Shown piece by piece: positions 7,973-16,534 of a stretch of 64,000 nt of DNA. How positions within the stretch are numbered: position 1 is the stretch's first letter; each line of letters begins with the position of its first letter. Origin of the DNA: Candidatus Kryptobacter tengchongensis (lineage in GTDB: Bacteria > Bacteroidota > Ignavibacteria > Kryptoniales > Kryptoniaceae); assembly GCA_001485605.1 (NCBI GenBank), contig FAON01000014.1:1-64000 (forward strand). The letters run 5' to 3'. The notes under the pieces were generated by a model. That model was not told the origin of the DNA. It was given only the letters and a program-made list of their open reading frames with translations, and did no database searches. Both the position numbers and the translations under genes were made by a program.

Positions 7973-8974
7973 ATAACGATTTACGACATAGCTCGTGAGG
8001 CTAAGGTTGGGATTGGGACGGTTTCAAGGGTTTTGAATGGAAATCCTCATGTTTCGGAGAAAACAAGGCTTAAAGTTCTTGAGATCGCAAGGAAGTTAAA
8101 TTACCAGCCACATACTTATGCACAGAGGTTAGCAAAGCAAAAAGCTTATGCCATTTCAGCGGTAATTCCTTTCTTCACAAGTTATTTCTTTATGGAGGTT
8201 CTTCGTGGAGTTCAGAGTAAGATTTCGGAGATTGGTTTTGATCTTGTCCTTTATGGTGTAAATGATCCGTCAACCCAGATTGAGTATTATATTCAAAAAA
8301 GCACACATAGGGGGAAAGTTGATGGTGTTCTTTTCTTTTCAATGAAATTTCCTGAAACTTATACGAAATACTTTATTCAGCGTGGAATCCCAATTGTTCT
8401 TGTTGATACATTTCATCCAAAATTTGATTCAATTACGGTTGATAATTTCAAAGGGGCTTATCTTGCTGTTAAACATTTAATTGAGCTTGGGCATGAGAAA
8501 ATTGGTATGATATGTGCACGGCTTGAAAGTATTCCAGCAAAGCAAAGATTTGATGGTTTTAAACAAGCAATTGTTGATCATGGGAAGAAGTTTTATGAAG
8601 AATTTTTCGTTGAGACAAGGGATACACGGCTTGATGGTTTTAATCGTGAAGCTGGATATTATGCATGTAAAGAACTTTTAAGTCGCGGTAGTGAAATTCC
8701 ATCTGCTATTTTTGTATCAAGTGATATTCAGGCAATTGGGGTGATTGAGGCTTTAAATGAGAAAGGGATCAAGGTTCCTGATGATATCTCTGTGATCGGC
8801 TTTGATGATATTGAACTTGCAAGGGATTTCGGGCTTACGACGGTTAGACAGCCAATGTATGAGATGGGGGTTATAGCTGTTGAAAGGCTTTTTGAGAGGA
8901 TGAATGATAAAGATGCGAAACCAAAGCATATTAAATTCATCCCAGAATTAGTAATTAGGAAGACATGTCCTTAA
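7973..8974 (+). CDS. LacI-family transcriptional repressor
   Basis: This is a sugar-responsive repressor with an N-terminal LacI helix-turn-helix and a periplasmic-binding-protein-like effector domain ending in a typical PELVIRKTC tail. The first conventional start in frame is TTG at 8033. That start would remove half of the DNA-binding domain, because the frame upstream encodes TIYDIAREAKVGIGTVSRVL, the canonical first LacI helices. No ATG, GTG or TTG lies in frame between the stop at 7907 and 8033. ATG codons at 7957 and 7968 are out of frame. Either an ATA or ATT codon (7973, 7979) starts translation, or one base is missing near 7970-7972 and the ATG at 7968 is the true start. No clear ribosome-binding site is seen. 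The gene lies 18 bp before the TonB receptor, so it probably controls the starch locus. Confidence 0.85.
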   Translation: MTIYDIAREAKVGIGTVSRVLNGNPHVSEKTRLKVLEIARKLNYQPHTYAQRLAKQKAYAISAVIPFFTSYFFMEVLRGVQSKISEIGFDLVLYGVNDPSTQIEYYIQKSTHRGKVDGVLFFSMKFPETYTKYFIQRGIPIVLVDTFHPKFDSITVDNFKGAYLAVKHLIELGHEKIGMICARLESIPAKQRFDGFKQAIVDHGKKFYEEFFVETRDTRLDGFNREAGYYACKELLSRGSEIPSAIFVSSDIQAIGVIEALNEKGIKVPDDISVIGFDDIELARDFGLTTVRQPMYEMGVIAVERLFERMNDKDAKPKHIKFIPELVIRKTCP

Positions 8975-8992
8975 GAAAAAAATGAGGTTATC

Positions 8993-11779
8993 ATGGATTT
9001 AAAAAAGTTTCTTCTTTTGATTTTTATCCCGGCGCTTGTATTAGCTGGGAATACGGGTAAAATAGCGGGGCGTGTGACAGATGCTCAAACAGGAGAGCCG
9101 ATAGTTGGAGCGAATGTAATAATTGAGGGAACTTATCTTGGGGCTGCTTCTGATTTTAATGGAAATTATGTCATAATTAATGTCCCACCGGGAACTTATA
9201 GGGTAAAAGCATCTGCGGTTGGATATAAAGCTGTAATTAAAGAAGGGGTGAAAGTTTCAATTGATCTTACAACAAGGGTGGATTTTCAACTTGAGCAAAC
9301 TGTAATTGAACTTGGTCAGGAGGTTGTGGTTGTTGCAGAAAGACCACTTGTCCAAAAAGATTTGACTGCTTCAACCGCAATTGTTGGCAGTGAGTTAATA
9401 CAAGCTTTACCTATAACTGAATTTCAGGAAGTTGTTCAGCTTCAGGCTGGGGTTGTTGCAGGGCATATTCGTGGTGGAAGAAGTGGCGAAGTCGCATATT
9501 GGATTGACGGTGTGCCGGTAACAGATGTTTATGATAGAAGTGCTGTGATTTCGGTTGATAGGAAATCAATTCAGGAGCTTCAGCTTGTAAGCGGTGCGTT
9601 TAACGCTGAATATGGTCAGGCGATGTCGGGGATTATAAACATAGCAACTAAAGATGGAAGCAATAAGCTTAGTGGTAGTTTTACCAGTTATCTTGGCGGA
9701 TATGCAACTAACCATACGAATATATTTACAGGATTAGGTAAGTTTGATCCGTTATCAATTAGAAATTTTGAGGGGAATTTAAGCGGTCCGATAGTTCGTG
9801 ATAAAATTTTTTACTATTTGAATGGGCGATGGATTTATTTCGGTGGCTGGCTTTACGGCATAAGGAAATTTAAACCAGAAAATATAGTTGATAATCGTGA
9901 TCCAGATCCAAACAAATGGGTGATCAGCATCAATCCAGGACAAGGTTTTGGAGATAGTGCCTATGTTCCGATGAATTGGAATCAAAAAATTTTCTTACAG
10001 GGTAAATTTACATTTCAAGTTTCGCCGACGCTTAAAATTTCTTACAACTACATGAATGAGTATATGAAATATCGCACTTTTGATTTTGCATTTAAATATA
10101 ATCCAGATGGTGATTTAAATCGCTTCCATAAAGGGATTACGAACATTTTTACGATAAATCACACATTAAGTAAGTCAACCTTTTATCAGTTGAGTTTCTC
10201 GTATTTCTTTAAGGATTACAGACATTATGTTTTTAAAGACCCGCATGATCCAAGGTATGTTCATCCTAAACTTTTGCTTCAGCCAGGACCGTATAGTTTT
10301 ATTGCTGGTGGAATGAAGATGGATCATTTTTATCGCAACACTGGGACATATGTTGCAAAGTTTGATTTGACATCTCAAATAACGAAGGTTCATCAGGTTA
10401 AAACTGGTGTGGAACTTAGATATCATACAATTTATTTTGAAGGTTTTTATCTTGATCTTTCAGATGAAGACAGAGCAAGGGATCCGATACTTGATGGGAA
10501 TCCTTATGTTAAGACGAGAATACCTGACGTAAGCGAGCCAAGTCATACATTGTTCAGGAATCATCCAAAGGAATTTTCTGCTTATATTCAAGACAAGATG
10601 GAGTTTAATGAGATAATTTTAAATGTTGGGGTTAGATTTGACTATTTCAATCCTGATTGGCATATCCTTGCTGATCCATCCGATCCAAATATCTACCAAC
10701 CTTTGAAACCGCAGAATAGATATTTTGATACGAATAATAATGGGATTTATGGTGATGAGGGAGATGTTCCGAAAACAGTTGATGATAGGAGAGCCTATTG
10801 GTATATTCGTGCAAAGCCGAAGTGGCAGTGGAGTCCAAGGATTGGGGTTGCTTTTCCGATAACTGATCGTGGTGTGATTCACTTTTCTTATGGTCATTTT
10901 TTCCAGATACCGCCTTTTGAATATCTTTATACTAATCCTGAATTTAAACTTGGTTCTGGGACTGGGAACATTGGACTTGTTGGGAATGCTGATTTAAAGC
11001 CTGAGCAAACTGTCAGTGGCGAGATAGGTGTTCAGCAGGCGATCACAAGTGATGTTGTAATTGAATTGACGGGATATTTCAGGGACATAAGAAATTTGAC
11101 TGGGACGAGGGCTGATGAGATTTTCATTTTTGGTGGTTCGGCTTGGTATAACAAATATGAGAACACTGATTTTGGCTTTGTTCGCGGGATAGTTTTCTCG
11201 CTTGATAAAAGATTTTCAAACAACTGGGCTTTGACGATTGATTATACTTTTCAAGTTGCGAAAGGGAATGCCTCTGATCCAGCGCAAACGAGAAATCTTC
11301 GTTTGGGAGGGCAATGGCCTGAGATTAAAATAATTCCACTTGATTGGGATCAAAGACATACTTTAAATGTAACCGCTTCATATTCTGTTCCGGGCAACTG
11401 GGGGTTGAGTGTAGTTGCTCAATATGGAAGTGGAACTCCATATACACCGAGACAATCAAAAAACATCGGAACGCTTTTAATTAACTCTGAGAAGAAACCA
11501 TCAACATTTAATGTTGACTTAAGGATTTACAAAGATATCAAGTTTAAGTTCTTTACATTTTCTTTGTTCGCCCGTGTATATAATCTGTTTGACATAAAGA
11601 ATGCTTATGGTGTTTACAATGATACTGGAAGACCTGACTTCACTCTTGATTATTTAAGCGCGTTAAGACAGCAACCCGTTCAACTCGTTAACACGCTTGG
11701 TGAATGGTTTACAAATCCGACATTTTATTCTGAACCCAGGAGGATTGAGTTCGGATTGACAATTTTCTTCGGGCAGTGA
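8993..11779 (+). CDS. TonB-dependent outer-membrane receptor with carboxypeptidase-like domain
   Basis: A 928-residue outer-membrane transporter driven by TonB. A signal peptide (residues 1-18, ending VLAG) is followed by a carboxypeptidase regulatory-like beta-sandwich (about 22-100, GRVTDAQTGEPIVGANV). A plug domain follows (about 118-225, with RGGRSGEVAYWIDGVPV), then a long beta-barrel ending in an aromatic residue pattern (IEFGLTIFFGQ). A TGAGG ribosome-binding site precedes ATG 8993. It is built like SusC-type receptors, but no SusD-type lipoprotein gene accompanies it. Downstream come a large secreted protein and a PorV-like barrel, an arrangement common in Ignavibacteria-like genomes. 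The substrate is inferred from neighbouring amylases to be malto-oligosaccharides. Confidence 0.88.
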   Translation: MDLKKFLLLIFIPALVLAGNTGKIAGRVTDAQTGEPIVGANVIIEGTYLGAASDFNGNYVIINVPPGTYRVKASAVGYKAVIKEGVKVSIDLTTRVDFQLEQTVIELGQEVVVVAERPLVQKDLTASTAIVGSELIQALPITEFQEVVQLQAGVVAGHIRGGRSGEVAYWIDGVPVTDVYDRSAVISVDRKSIQELQLVSGAFNAEYGQAMSGIINIATKDGSNKLSGSFTSYLGGYATNHTNIFTGLGKFDPLSIRNFEGNLSGPIVRDKIFYYLNGRWIYFGGWLYGIRKFKPENIVDNRDPDPNKWVISINPGQGFGDSAYVPMNWNQKIFLQGKFTFQVSPTLKISYNYMNEYMKYRTFDFAFKYNPDGDLNRFHKGITNIFTINHTLSKSTFYQLSFSYFFKDYRHYVFKDPHDPRYVHPKLLLQPGPYSFIAGGMKMDHFYRNTGTYVAKFDLTSQITKVHQVKTGVELRYHTIYFEGFYLDLSDEDRARDPILDGNPYVKTRIPDVSEPSHTLFRNHPKEFSAYIQDKMEFNEIILNVGVRFDYFNPDWHILADPSDPNIYQPLKPQNRYFDTNNNGIYGDEGDVPKTVDDRRAYWYIRAKPKWQWSPRIGVAFPITDRGVIHFSYGHFFQIPPFEYLYTNPEFKLGSGTGNIGLVGNADLKPEQTVSGEIGVQQAITSDVVIELTGYFRDIRNLTGTRADEIFIFGGSAWYNKYENTDFGFVRGIVFSLDKRFSNNWALTIDYTFQVAKGNASDPAQTRNLRLGGQWPEIKIIPLDWDQRHTLNVTASYSVPGNWGLSVVAQYGSGTPYTPRQSKNIGTLLINSEKKPSTFNVDLRIYKDIKFKFFTFSLFARVYNLFDIKNAYGVYNDTGRPDFTLDYLSALRQQPVQLVNTLGEWFTNPTFYSEPRRIEFGLTIFFGQ

Positions 11780-11838
11780 AAGTTGATGTTTTAAGATTTA
11801 TTTAGTATTGAAACTGAAAAACAAAATTTTTTGGTTCT

Positions 11839-14800
11839 ATGCGAAGATTTTTAAATTTGATTTTCTACTTTCTTATCCTTCACCTGGTTTTAGTTGAGGA
11901 CTCATTTGCTCAGAAGTTAAGAGGTGATAGAACTTTTAGGAAAGTTGGAATACACAATGGGAATCTTGTTAAGACTGTTTTTGGGAACTGGGGCGTGATA
12001 GCGCAACCTTCAAATCAAGGTCCACCACTTGCGTGGAAATATGACGACAACGGTTATGCGGGTGATGTCAGTATTCTTGTTGGGCTTGAATTATATTTCC
12101 CGAGATTTGATACGACGCTTGGAGAAGTGGTTGTTGATACGGTTCATTCGGTTGTGATTTGTCCTGTTGATAGACCCGGTGGCGCATCTGGAGGAGAGAC
12201 AGGCAGTGGAGGAAAGTTTTGGGGATTTGAGCCCGTTCCAGGGTATGCGAATCCAACGCTTCAAGAGCCAGGGAAAGGTGTTGCGATGAGCCATTTGCCC
12301 GAAACTTGGCCACCATTTTGGCCCGATCATCCAGATTGGATTGACACTGCAACTGGTAAACCTTACTGGAACGGATATTTTGGAAAAGGAATAACAAATG
12401 CTGATCAAGAAAGTTACTTTGTGATGGATGATAACAACGATGAAAAGTATAACAGAAGATACGGGTTTAGACCTGATTCAACCGATTCAACAAGAATGGG
12501 ACACGGTCTTGTTGTGAAAGTTAGAGGTATGCAGTGGTCAAATGTCCTTGCTGAAGATGGGATTTTCTGGGTTTACGATATTACAAACGAGGGGACCACA
12601 GATTATAGAAGAACTGTTTTCGGTTTTTTGGTTGGAACTTGGATTGGTGCTGGCGGTGGATCAAGCGGAAATACGGAATGGAGAGATGATTTATCATTTT
12701 TTGACGCTGCTGAGGACTTAACATATTCATGGGACGCTGATAAATATATTGACAGAAGTTCAAATCCAAAATGGATTGGAAGCGTTGGCTATCTTGGGTA
12801 TGGTTTCCTTGAAACACCTGGAAATCCATTTGATGGAATTGATAACGATGGGGACAGCAAAGATCCAAACAGTCCAAAGTTCAAAGCTCAGGATTTCCCA
12901 CCATCTCCATTAAATCCAGATGGAACAAATAGAGTCCTTTCAAGATTTGATCCGGGACCAAACCCTGATTTCCCGAACAACAAGATTGTTTTAATTGAGG
13001 TTAAAAAGATTTATTCAACAATTTATAATGTCTATCAAACATACTACGAAAGGAAAGTCGTTTCACTTGACACGCTTTTCAAAAGTGATACAGATACTGT
13101 AATTGTTTATTCGCTTGGTTTGCCATTTAAAATTTGGCCTGGGAAAGAGCTAGTTGAGATACCGAATAATGGGATAGATGATGATCTTGATGGTTTAATT
13201 GACGAGAATTTTGACCTTCATTATAGGCAAATTCGTAAAACGGCTGATGGTAGGGTAATTTTTGATAAGTTAAATCCGCTTGCTTATAAAAACTATTTCA
13301 CGGGTCGTGGCTTAAATGATCCAATGATTGATGAAAGAAGGGATGATGGAATTGACAACGATGGGGATTGGGATCCATATTGGGATGATGTAGGGGCTGA
13401 TGGTGTTCCCGGGACGAATGATTTTGGTGAGGGGGATGGGAATCCAACGCCTGGAGAACCACATTTTGATGCTGTGGATGTTAATGAATCAGATCAAATT
13501 GGTTTGACAAGTTTTGATTTCTTTGTTCCAGCTGGAGCGATAAATATGGCAAATGATGAGGAAATGTGGAGAAGGCTTGCTCCCGGAAATTGGCAGGTTC
13601 CAGAACAATATATTACAGGTTATGTTGAAGGTCCTGATTTTGATGCTGGTTCGGGATATTTTCCGCTGACATCAAAGCAAACCGAGAGATTTTCACTTAT
13701 ACTTTTTATGGGTGAAGATTTAAATGATTTGTATTTTAATAAGCGGGTGATGCAGGGGATTTATGATGCAAATTATAACTTCCCGAGACCGCCAGAAAAA
13801 CCAACTTTAAAAGCAATAGCTGGAGATAGAAAGGTTGTGTTATACTGGGATGATATAGCTGAAAAATCTTTTGATCGTGCGCTTGCGGAAGTTTATAAAA
13901 ATAAAGGCGATGATGTAAATAAAGCGTTTGATTTTGAAGGATATAAAATTTATAAAGCAACCGATCCAAATTTCAACGACGCCAGGGTTATAACCGATGG
14001 CTTTGGGAATCCTGTTTTTTATAAACCGATAGCACAATTTGATCTTAAAGATAGCGTTTTCGGATGGTTCCCACTTGATTTCAATGGTGTTAAATTCTGG
14101 CTTGGTAATGAGACAGGATTACAGCATCAGTTTATTGATACAGATGTTAAAAATGGAGTAACATATTATTACGCAGTTGTCGCTTATGACAAAGGAGATG
14201 CTGAACTTAAAGTTTATCCATCTGAGAATTCAAAGTTTATCCAGCTAACTTCAACTGGGCGGTTAATTTTTGATAAGAACACTGTTATGGTAACCCCAAA
14301 TGCCCCATCGGCTGGGTTTTTACCTGCTGGGACCGATACTATACTGCATAAGGAAGGACCAGCCACAGGGAAAATTTATCTTTATGTGCTTGATCCTTTC
14401 AAGGTTAAAGATAACCATACTTATAGAGTAATTTTCAAAGACTCAAGCTTTAGCAGGACGACAACCGCATATTCAGTTATTGATATAACTAATCCAACTA
14501 ATCCAGATACGCTTGTTAAGTGGAGTAGGACATTTGAAGGTGAGACATCTTTGTTTGATGGGATGAGGTTGATTTTTGATAACCATTGGAATATAAAGTT
14601 TATTGATAGTTTATCTGGCTGGAATAATTCAAATATGCCGAAGTTTACATTTACACAATTCAGCGCTGGAGCTGTAAGGGGCAGGTTATATCCATCTGAT
14701 TATCAAATTGAATTTTATGATGAAGTTGTTGATACATCAATGGCTTATTCGCCTCTTAGGATACCTGCTCAACCCGTGAAGTTTAAGGTAAAAAATTTAA

Positions 14801-15387
14801 CGGATGATAAATATATAGATTTCGTTTATGTAAATGTGTATAATGCCTTTACAAAGGTTAGGCAGATCAGCATTGGTTTTTATGAGCAATATCAAAATAC
14901 CTCTTCATTTACATGGGCTGTTATATTCCAGGGTGATTCGGCATTTACATTGCCTGGTGCTGGAAATGTTCTAACATTGAGGACAACTAAACCATTCAGA
15001 GAGGGTGATGTTTATGAGTTCAAGGTTCGTGCGAATCGGGTTGACCCTGAGCTTGCAAAAGCTCAACTTGACAAAATAAAGGTCGTTCCGAATCCTTATG
15101 TTGTTGCTGAAAGATGGGAGCCACCTCTTCCACCGGGAATTTCAAGTGGTAGAGGTCCGCAGAAAATTGATTTTACAAATGTCCCAGCAGGTGCGACAAT
15201 TTATATATTTACAGCACGCGGGGAACTTGTCGCAACATTAAAACATGATAAAGATATTTCTGATGGAACAGTCTCGTGGAATTTGAAAACGAAGGAAAAT
15301 CTTGATGTGGCTTATGGGGTTTATTTCTATGTCGTTGATGCACCAGGAATCGGTCAAAAAACTGGTAAATTTGCAATTATAAAATAA
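11839..15387 (+). CDS. Large secreted protein, partner of TonB receptor and PorV-like protein
   Basis: A 1182-residue protein with a signal peptide (1-25, ending DSFAQ). The middle contains several Asp/Asn-rich, calcium-loop-like stretches (GIDNDGD near 12840, GIDDDLDGLIDEN near 13170, GIDNDGDWDPYWDD near 13350). A fibronectin III-like domain follows (about 13790-14250, with KVVLYWDD and FEGYKIYKA). The C-terminal domain from about 15085 (VVPNPYV...YGVYFYVV) looks like a diverged T9SS-type sorting fold without the YPNPFNP core. I do not recognise a family with known function. Position between the receptor and the PorV-like gene suggests a cell-surface substrate-handling subunit standing in for SusD, which is inference. 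Confidence 0.7.
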   Translation: MRRFLNLIFYFLILHLVLVEDSFAQKLRGDRTFRKVGIHNGNLVKTVFGNWGVIAQPSNQGPPLAWKYDDNGYAGDVSILVGLELYFPRFDTTLGEVVVDTVHSVVICPVDRPGGASGGETGSGGKFWGFEPVPGYANPTLQEPGKGVAMSHLPETWPPFWPDHPDWIDTATGKPYWNGYFGKGITNADQESYFVMDDNNDEKYNRRYGFRPDSTDSTRMGHGLVVKVRGMQWSNVLAEDGIFWVYDITNEGTTDYRRTVFGFLVGTWIGAGGGSSGNTEWRDDLSFFDAAEDLTYSWDADKYIDRSSNPKWIGSVGYLGYGFLETPGNPFDGIDNDGDSKDPNSPKFKAQDFPPSPLNPDGTNRVLSRFDPGPNPDFPNNKIVLIEVKKIYSTIYNVYQTYYERKVVSLDTLFKSDTDTVIVYSLGLPFKIWPGKELVEIPNNGIDDDLDGLIDENFDLHYRQIRKTADGRVIFDKLNPLAYKNYFTGRGLNDPMIDERRDDGIDNDGDWDPYWDDVGADGVPGTNDFGEGDGNPTPGEPHFDAVDVNESDQIGLTSFDFFVPAGAINMANDEEMWRRLAPGNWQVPEQYITGYVEGPDFDAGSGYFPLTSKQTERFSLILFMGEDLNDLYFNKRVMQGIYDANYNFPRPPEKPTLKAIAGDRKVVLYWDDIAEKSFDRALAEVYKNKGDDVNKAFDFEGYKIYKATDPNFNDARVITDGFGNPVFYKPIAQFDLKDSVFGWFPLDFNGVKFWLGNETGLQHQFIDTDVKNGVTYYYAVVAYDKGDAELKVYPSENSKFIQLTSTGRLIFDKNTVMVTPNAPSAGFLPAGTDTILHKEGPATGKIYLYVLDPFKVKDNHTYRVIFKDSSFSRTTTAYSVIDITNPTNPDTLVKWSRTFEGETSLFDGMRLIFDNHWNIKFIDSLSGWNNSNMPKFTFTQFSAGAVRGRLYPSDYQIEFYDEVVDTSMAYSPLRIPAQPVKFKVKNLTDDKYIDFVYVNVYNAFTKVRQISIGFYEQYQNTSSFTWAVIFQGDSAFTLPGAGNVLTLRTTKPFREGDVYEFKVRANRVDPELAKAQLDKIKVVPNPYVVAERWEPPLPPGISSGRGPQKIDFTNVPAGATIYIFTARGELVATLKHDKDISDGTVSWNLKTKENLDVAYGVYFYVVDAPGIGQKTGKFAIIK

Positions 15388-15405
15388 AACTTAACAAAGT
15401 TTCTC

Positions 15406-16416
15406 ATGATGAAAAGAATTATACCACTAATGGCATTAATTCTCATCAGTGTTGTTTATCTTCAATCTCAATCAAAAGTTGGCACAACAGCTGCCCCTTT
15501 TTTAGGAATAGCGGTTGGACCAAGAGCTGTCGGTATGGGTGGGGCTTTTACTGCCTTTTCCGCTGATGTAAGCGCATTATATTGGAATCCAGCGGGAGTA
15601 TCAAGAATTGGAAATAATGAACTTATGGTGACACATACAAAGTGGATATTTGGGACAAGTTTTGACTGGATTGGTGTTGCCGTCGGGATTGATAGAAATA
15701 ATTTTGTCGGTGTTAGCATCACGCGACTTGACTATGGAGAGGAAGAAGTTACAACAATTGATTATCCCGAGGGAACGGGTGAAAGATGGGATGCAAGTGA
15801 TATCGCAATTGGCATTTCTTATGCAAGGAATTTAACAGATAGATTTTCAATTGGAGGTACCGTCAAATTAATTCAACAAAAGCTGTGGAACGAAAGGGCA
15901 ACTGGGTTTGCAATTGATGTTGGAGTTTTATTTATAACTGAATTTAAAGGGCTTAAGCTTGGTGCAAGCATTTCAAACTTTGGCACAGAAATGCGACTTG
16001 ATGGAAAAGATTTGTTTGTTCAATATGATCTTGACCCGGCATCAACTGGTAATAACCCGGCTATAAGTGCAAAGCTTAAAACAGATGATTGGCCTCTTCC
16101 TCTTCACTTCAGAGTTGGTGCATCAATTGATGTATTTAAAACTGATAATAATTACCTAACCTTTGCTGTTGATGCTTTGCACCCGAATGATAATACCGAA
16201 AGTGTTAACCTTGGTCTTGAGTATAGTTTTCGCAACATGATTTTTTTGAGAGCTGGATATAAATCCCTTTTTCAGAAAGATTCGCAAGAGAGATTCACAG
16301 CTGGGATTGGGTTAAGTTATAAACTTGGTGGGATAGGTTTTAGGTTTGACTATGCTTATCAAGATTTCGGAATTCTGAAAAACATTCAAAGTTTTGCGCT
16401 TGCATTGCAGTTTTAA
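15406..16416 (+). CDS. PorV/PorQ-family outer-membrane barrel protein
   Basis: A 336-residue protein with an N-terminal signal (MMKRIIPLMALILISVVYLQS). The family signature lies at residues 24-65: VGPRAVGMGGAFTAFSADVS followed by ALYWNPAG. The rest alternates short beta strands and turns, ending in an aromatic-rich strand (FALALQF), as in FadL-like 14-strand barrels. PorV is the T9SS shuttle that carries cargo to the attachment complex; PorQ and PorP are relatives. In this position, 18 bp after a large secreted protein, it is more likely a locus-specific paralogue than the core PorV. No promoter is seen between it and the genes upstream. Confidence 0.82.
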   Translation: MMKRIIPLMALILISVVYLQSQSKVGTTAAPFLGIAVGPRAVGMGGAFTAFSADVSALYWNPAGVSRIGNNELMVTHTKWIFGTSFDWIGVAVGIDRNNFVGVSITRLDYGEEEVTTIDYPEGTGERWDASDIAIGISYARNLTDRFSIGGTVKLIQQKLWNERATGFAIDVGVLFITEFKGLKLGASISNFGTEMRLDGKDLFVQYDLDPASTGNNPAISAKLKTDDWPLPLHFRVGASIDVFKTDNNYLTFAVDALHPNDNTESVNLGLEYSFRNMIFLRAGYKSLFQKDSQERFTAGIGLSYKLGGIGFRFDYAYQDFGILKNIQSFALALQF

Positions 16417-16468
16417 AAACAAAATATGGAGGTTAAATTTAAAACTCGCTAAAAAACGAATTTTTTCC

Positions 16469-16497
16469 TTGACTGTTTTATTTCGTTCTTTTAAATT
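16469..16497 (+). promoter_or_regulatory. Sigma-70-type promoter before the propeller/carbohydrate-binding gene
   Basis: TTGACT (16469-16474), 17-bp spacer, TAAATT (16492-16497), 37 bp before the start codon at 16535. It would allow the secreted-protein genes from here on to be transcribed separately from the receptor operon. Confidence 0.5.
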
Positions 16498-16534
16498 AAA
16501 TTCGCAAAAACAAAAATAATTGGGAGGTAGTATC

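Noticed and set aside
16432-16467. Intrinsic terminator after the PorV-like gene
   Set aside because: The stem is only AAAA(C)TCG/CGA(A)TTTT with a mismatch and is A/T-rich; too weak to call.
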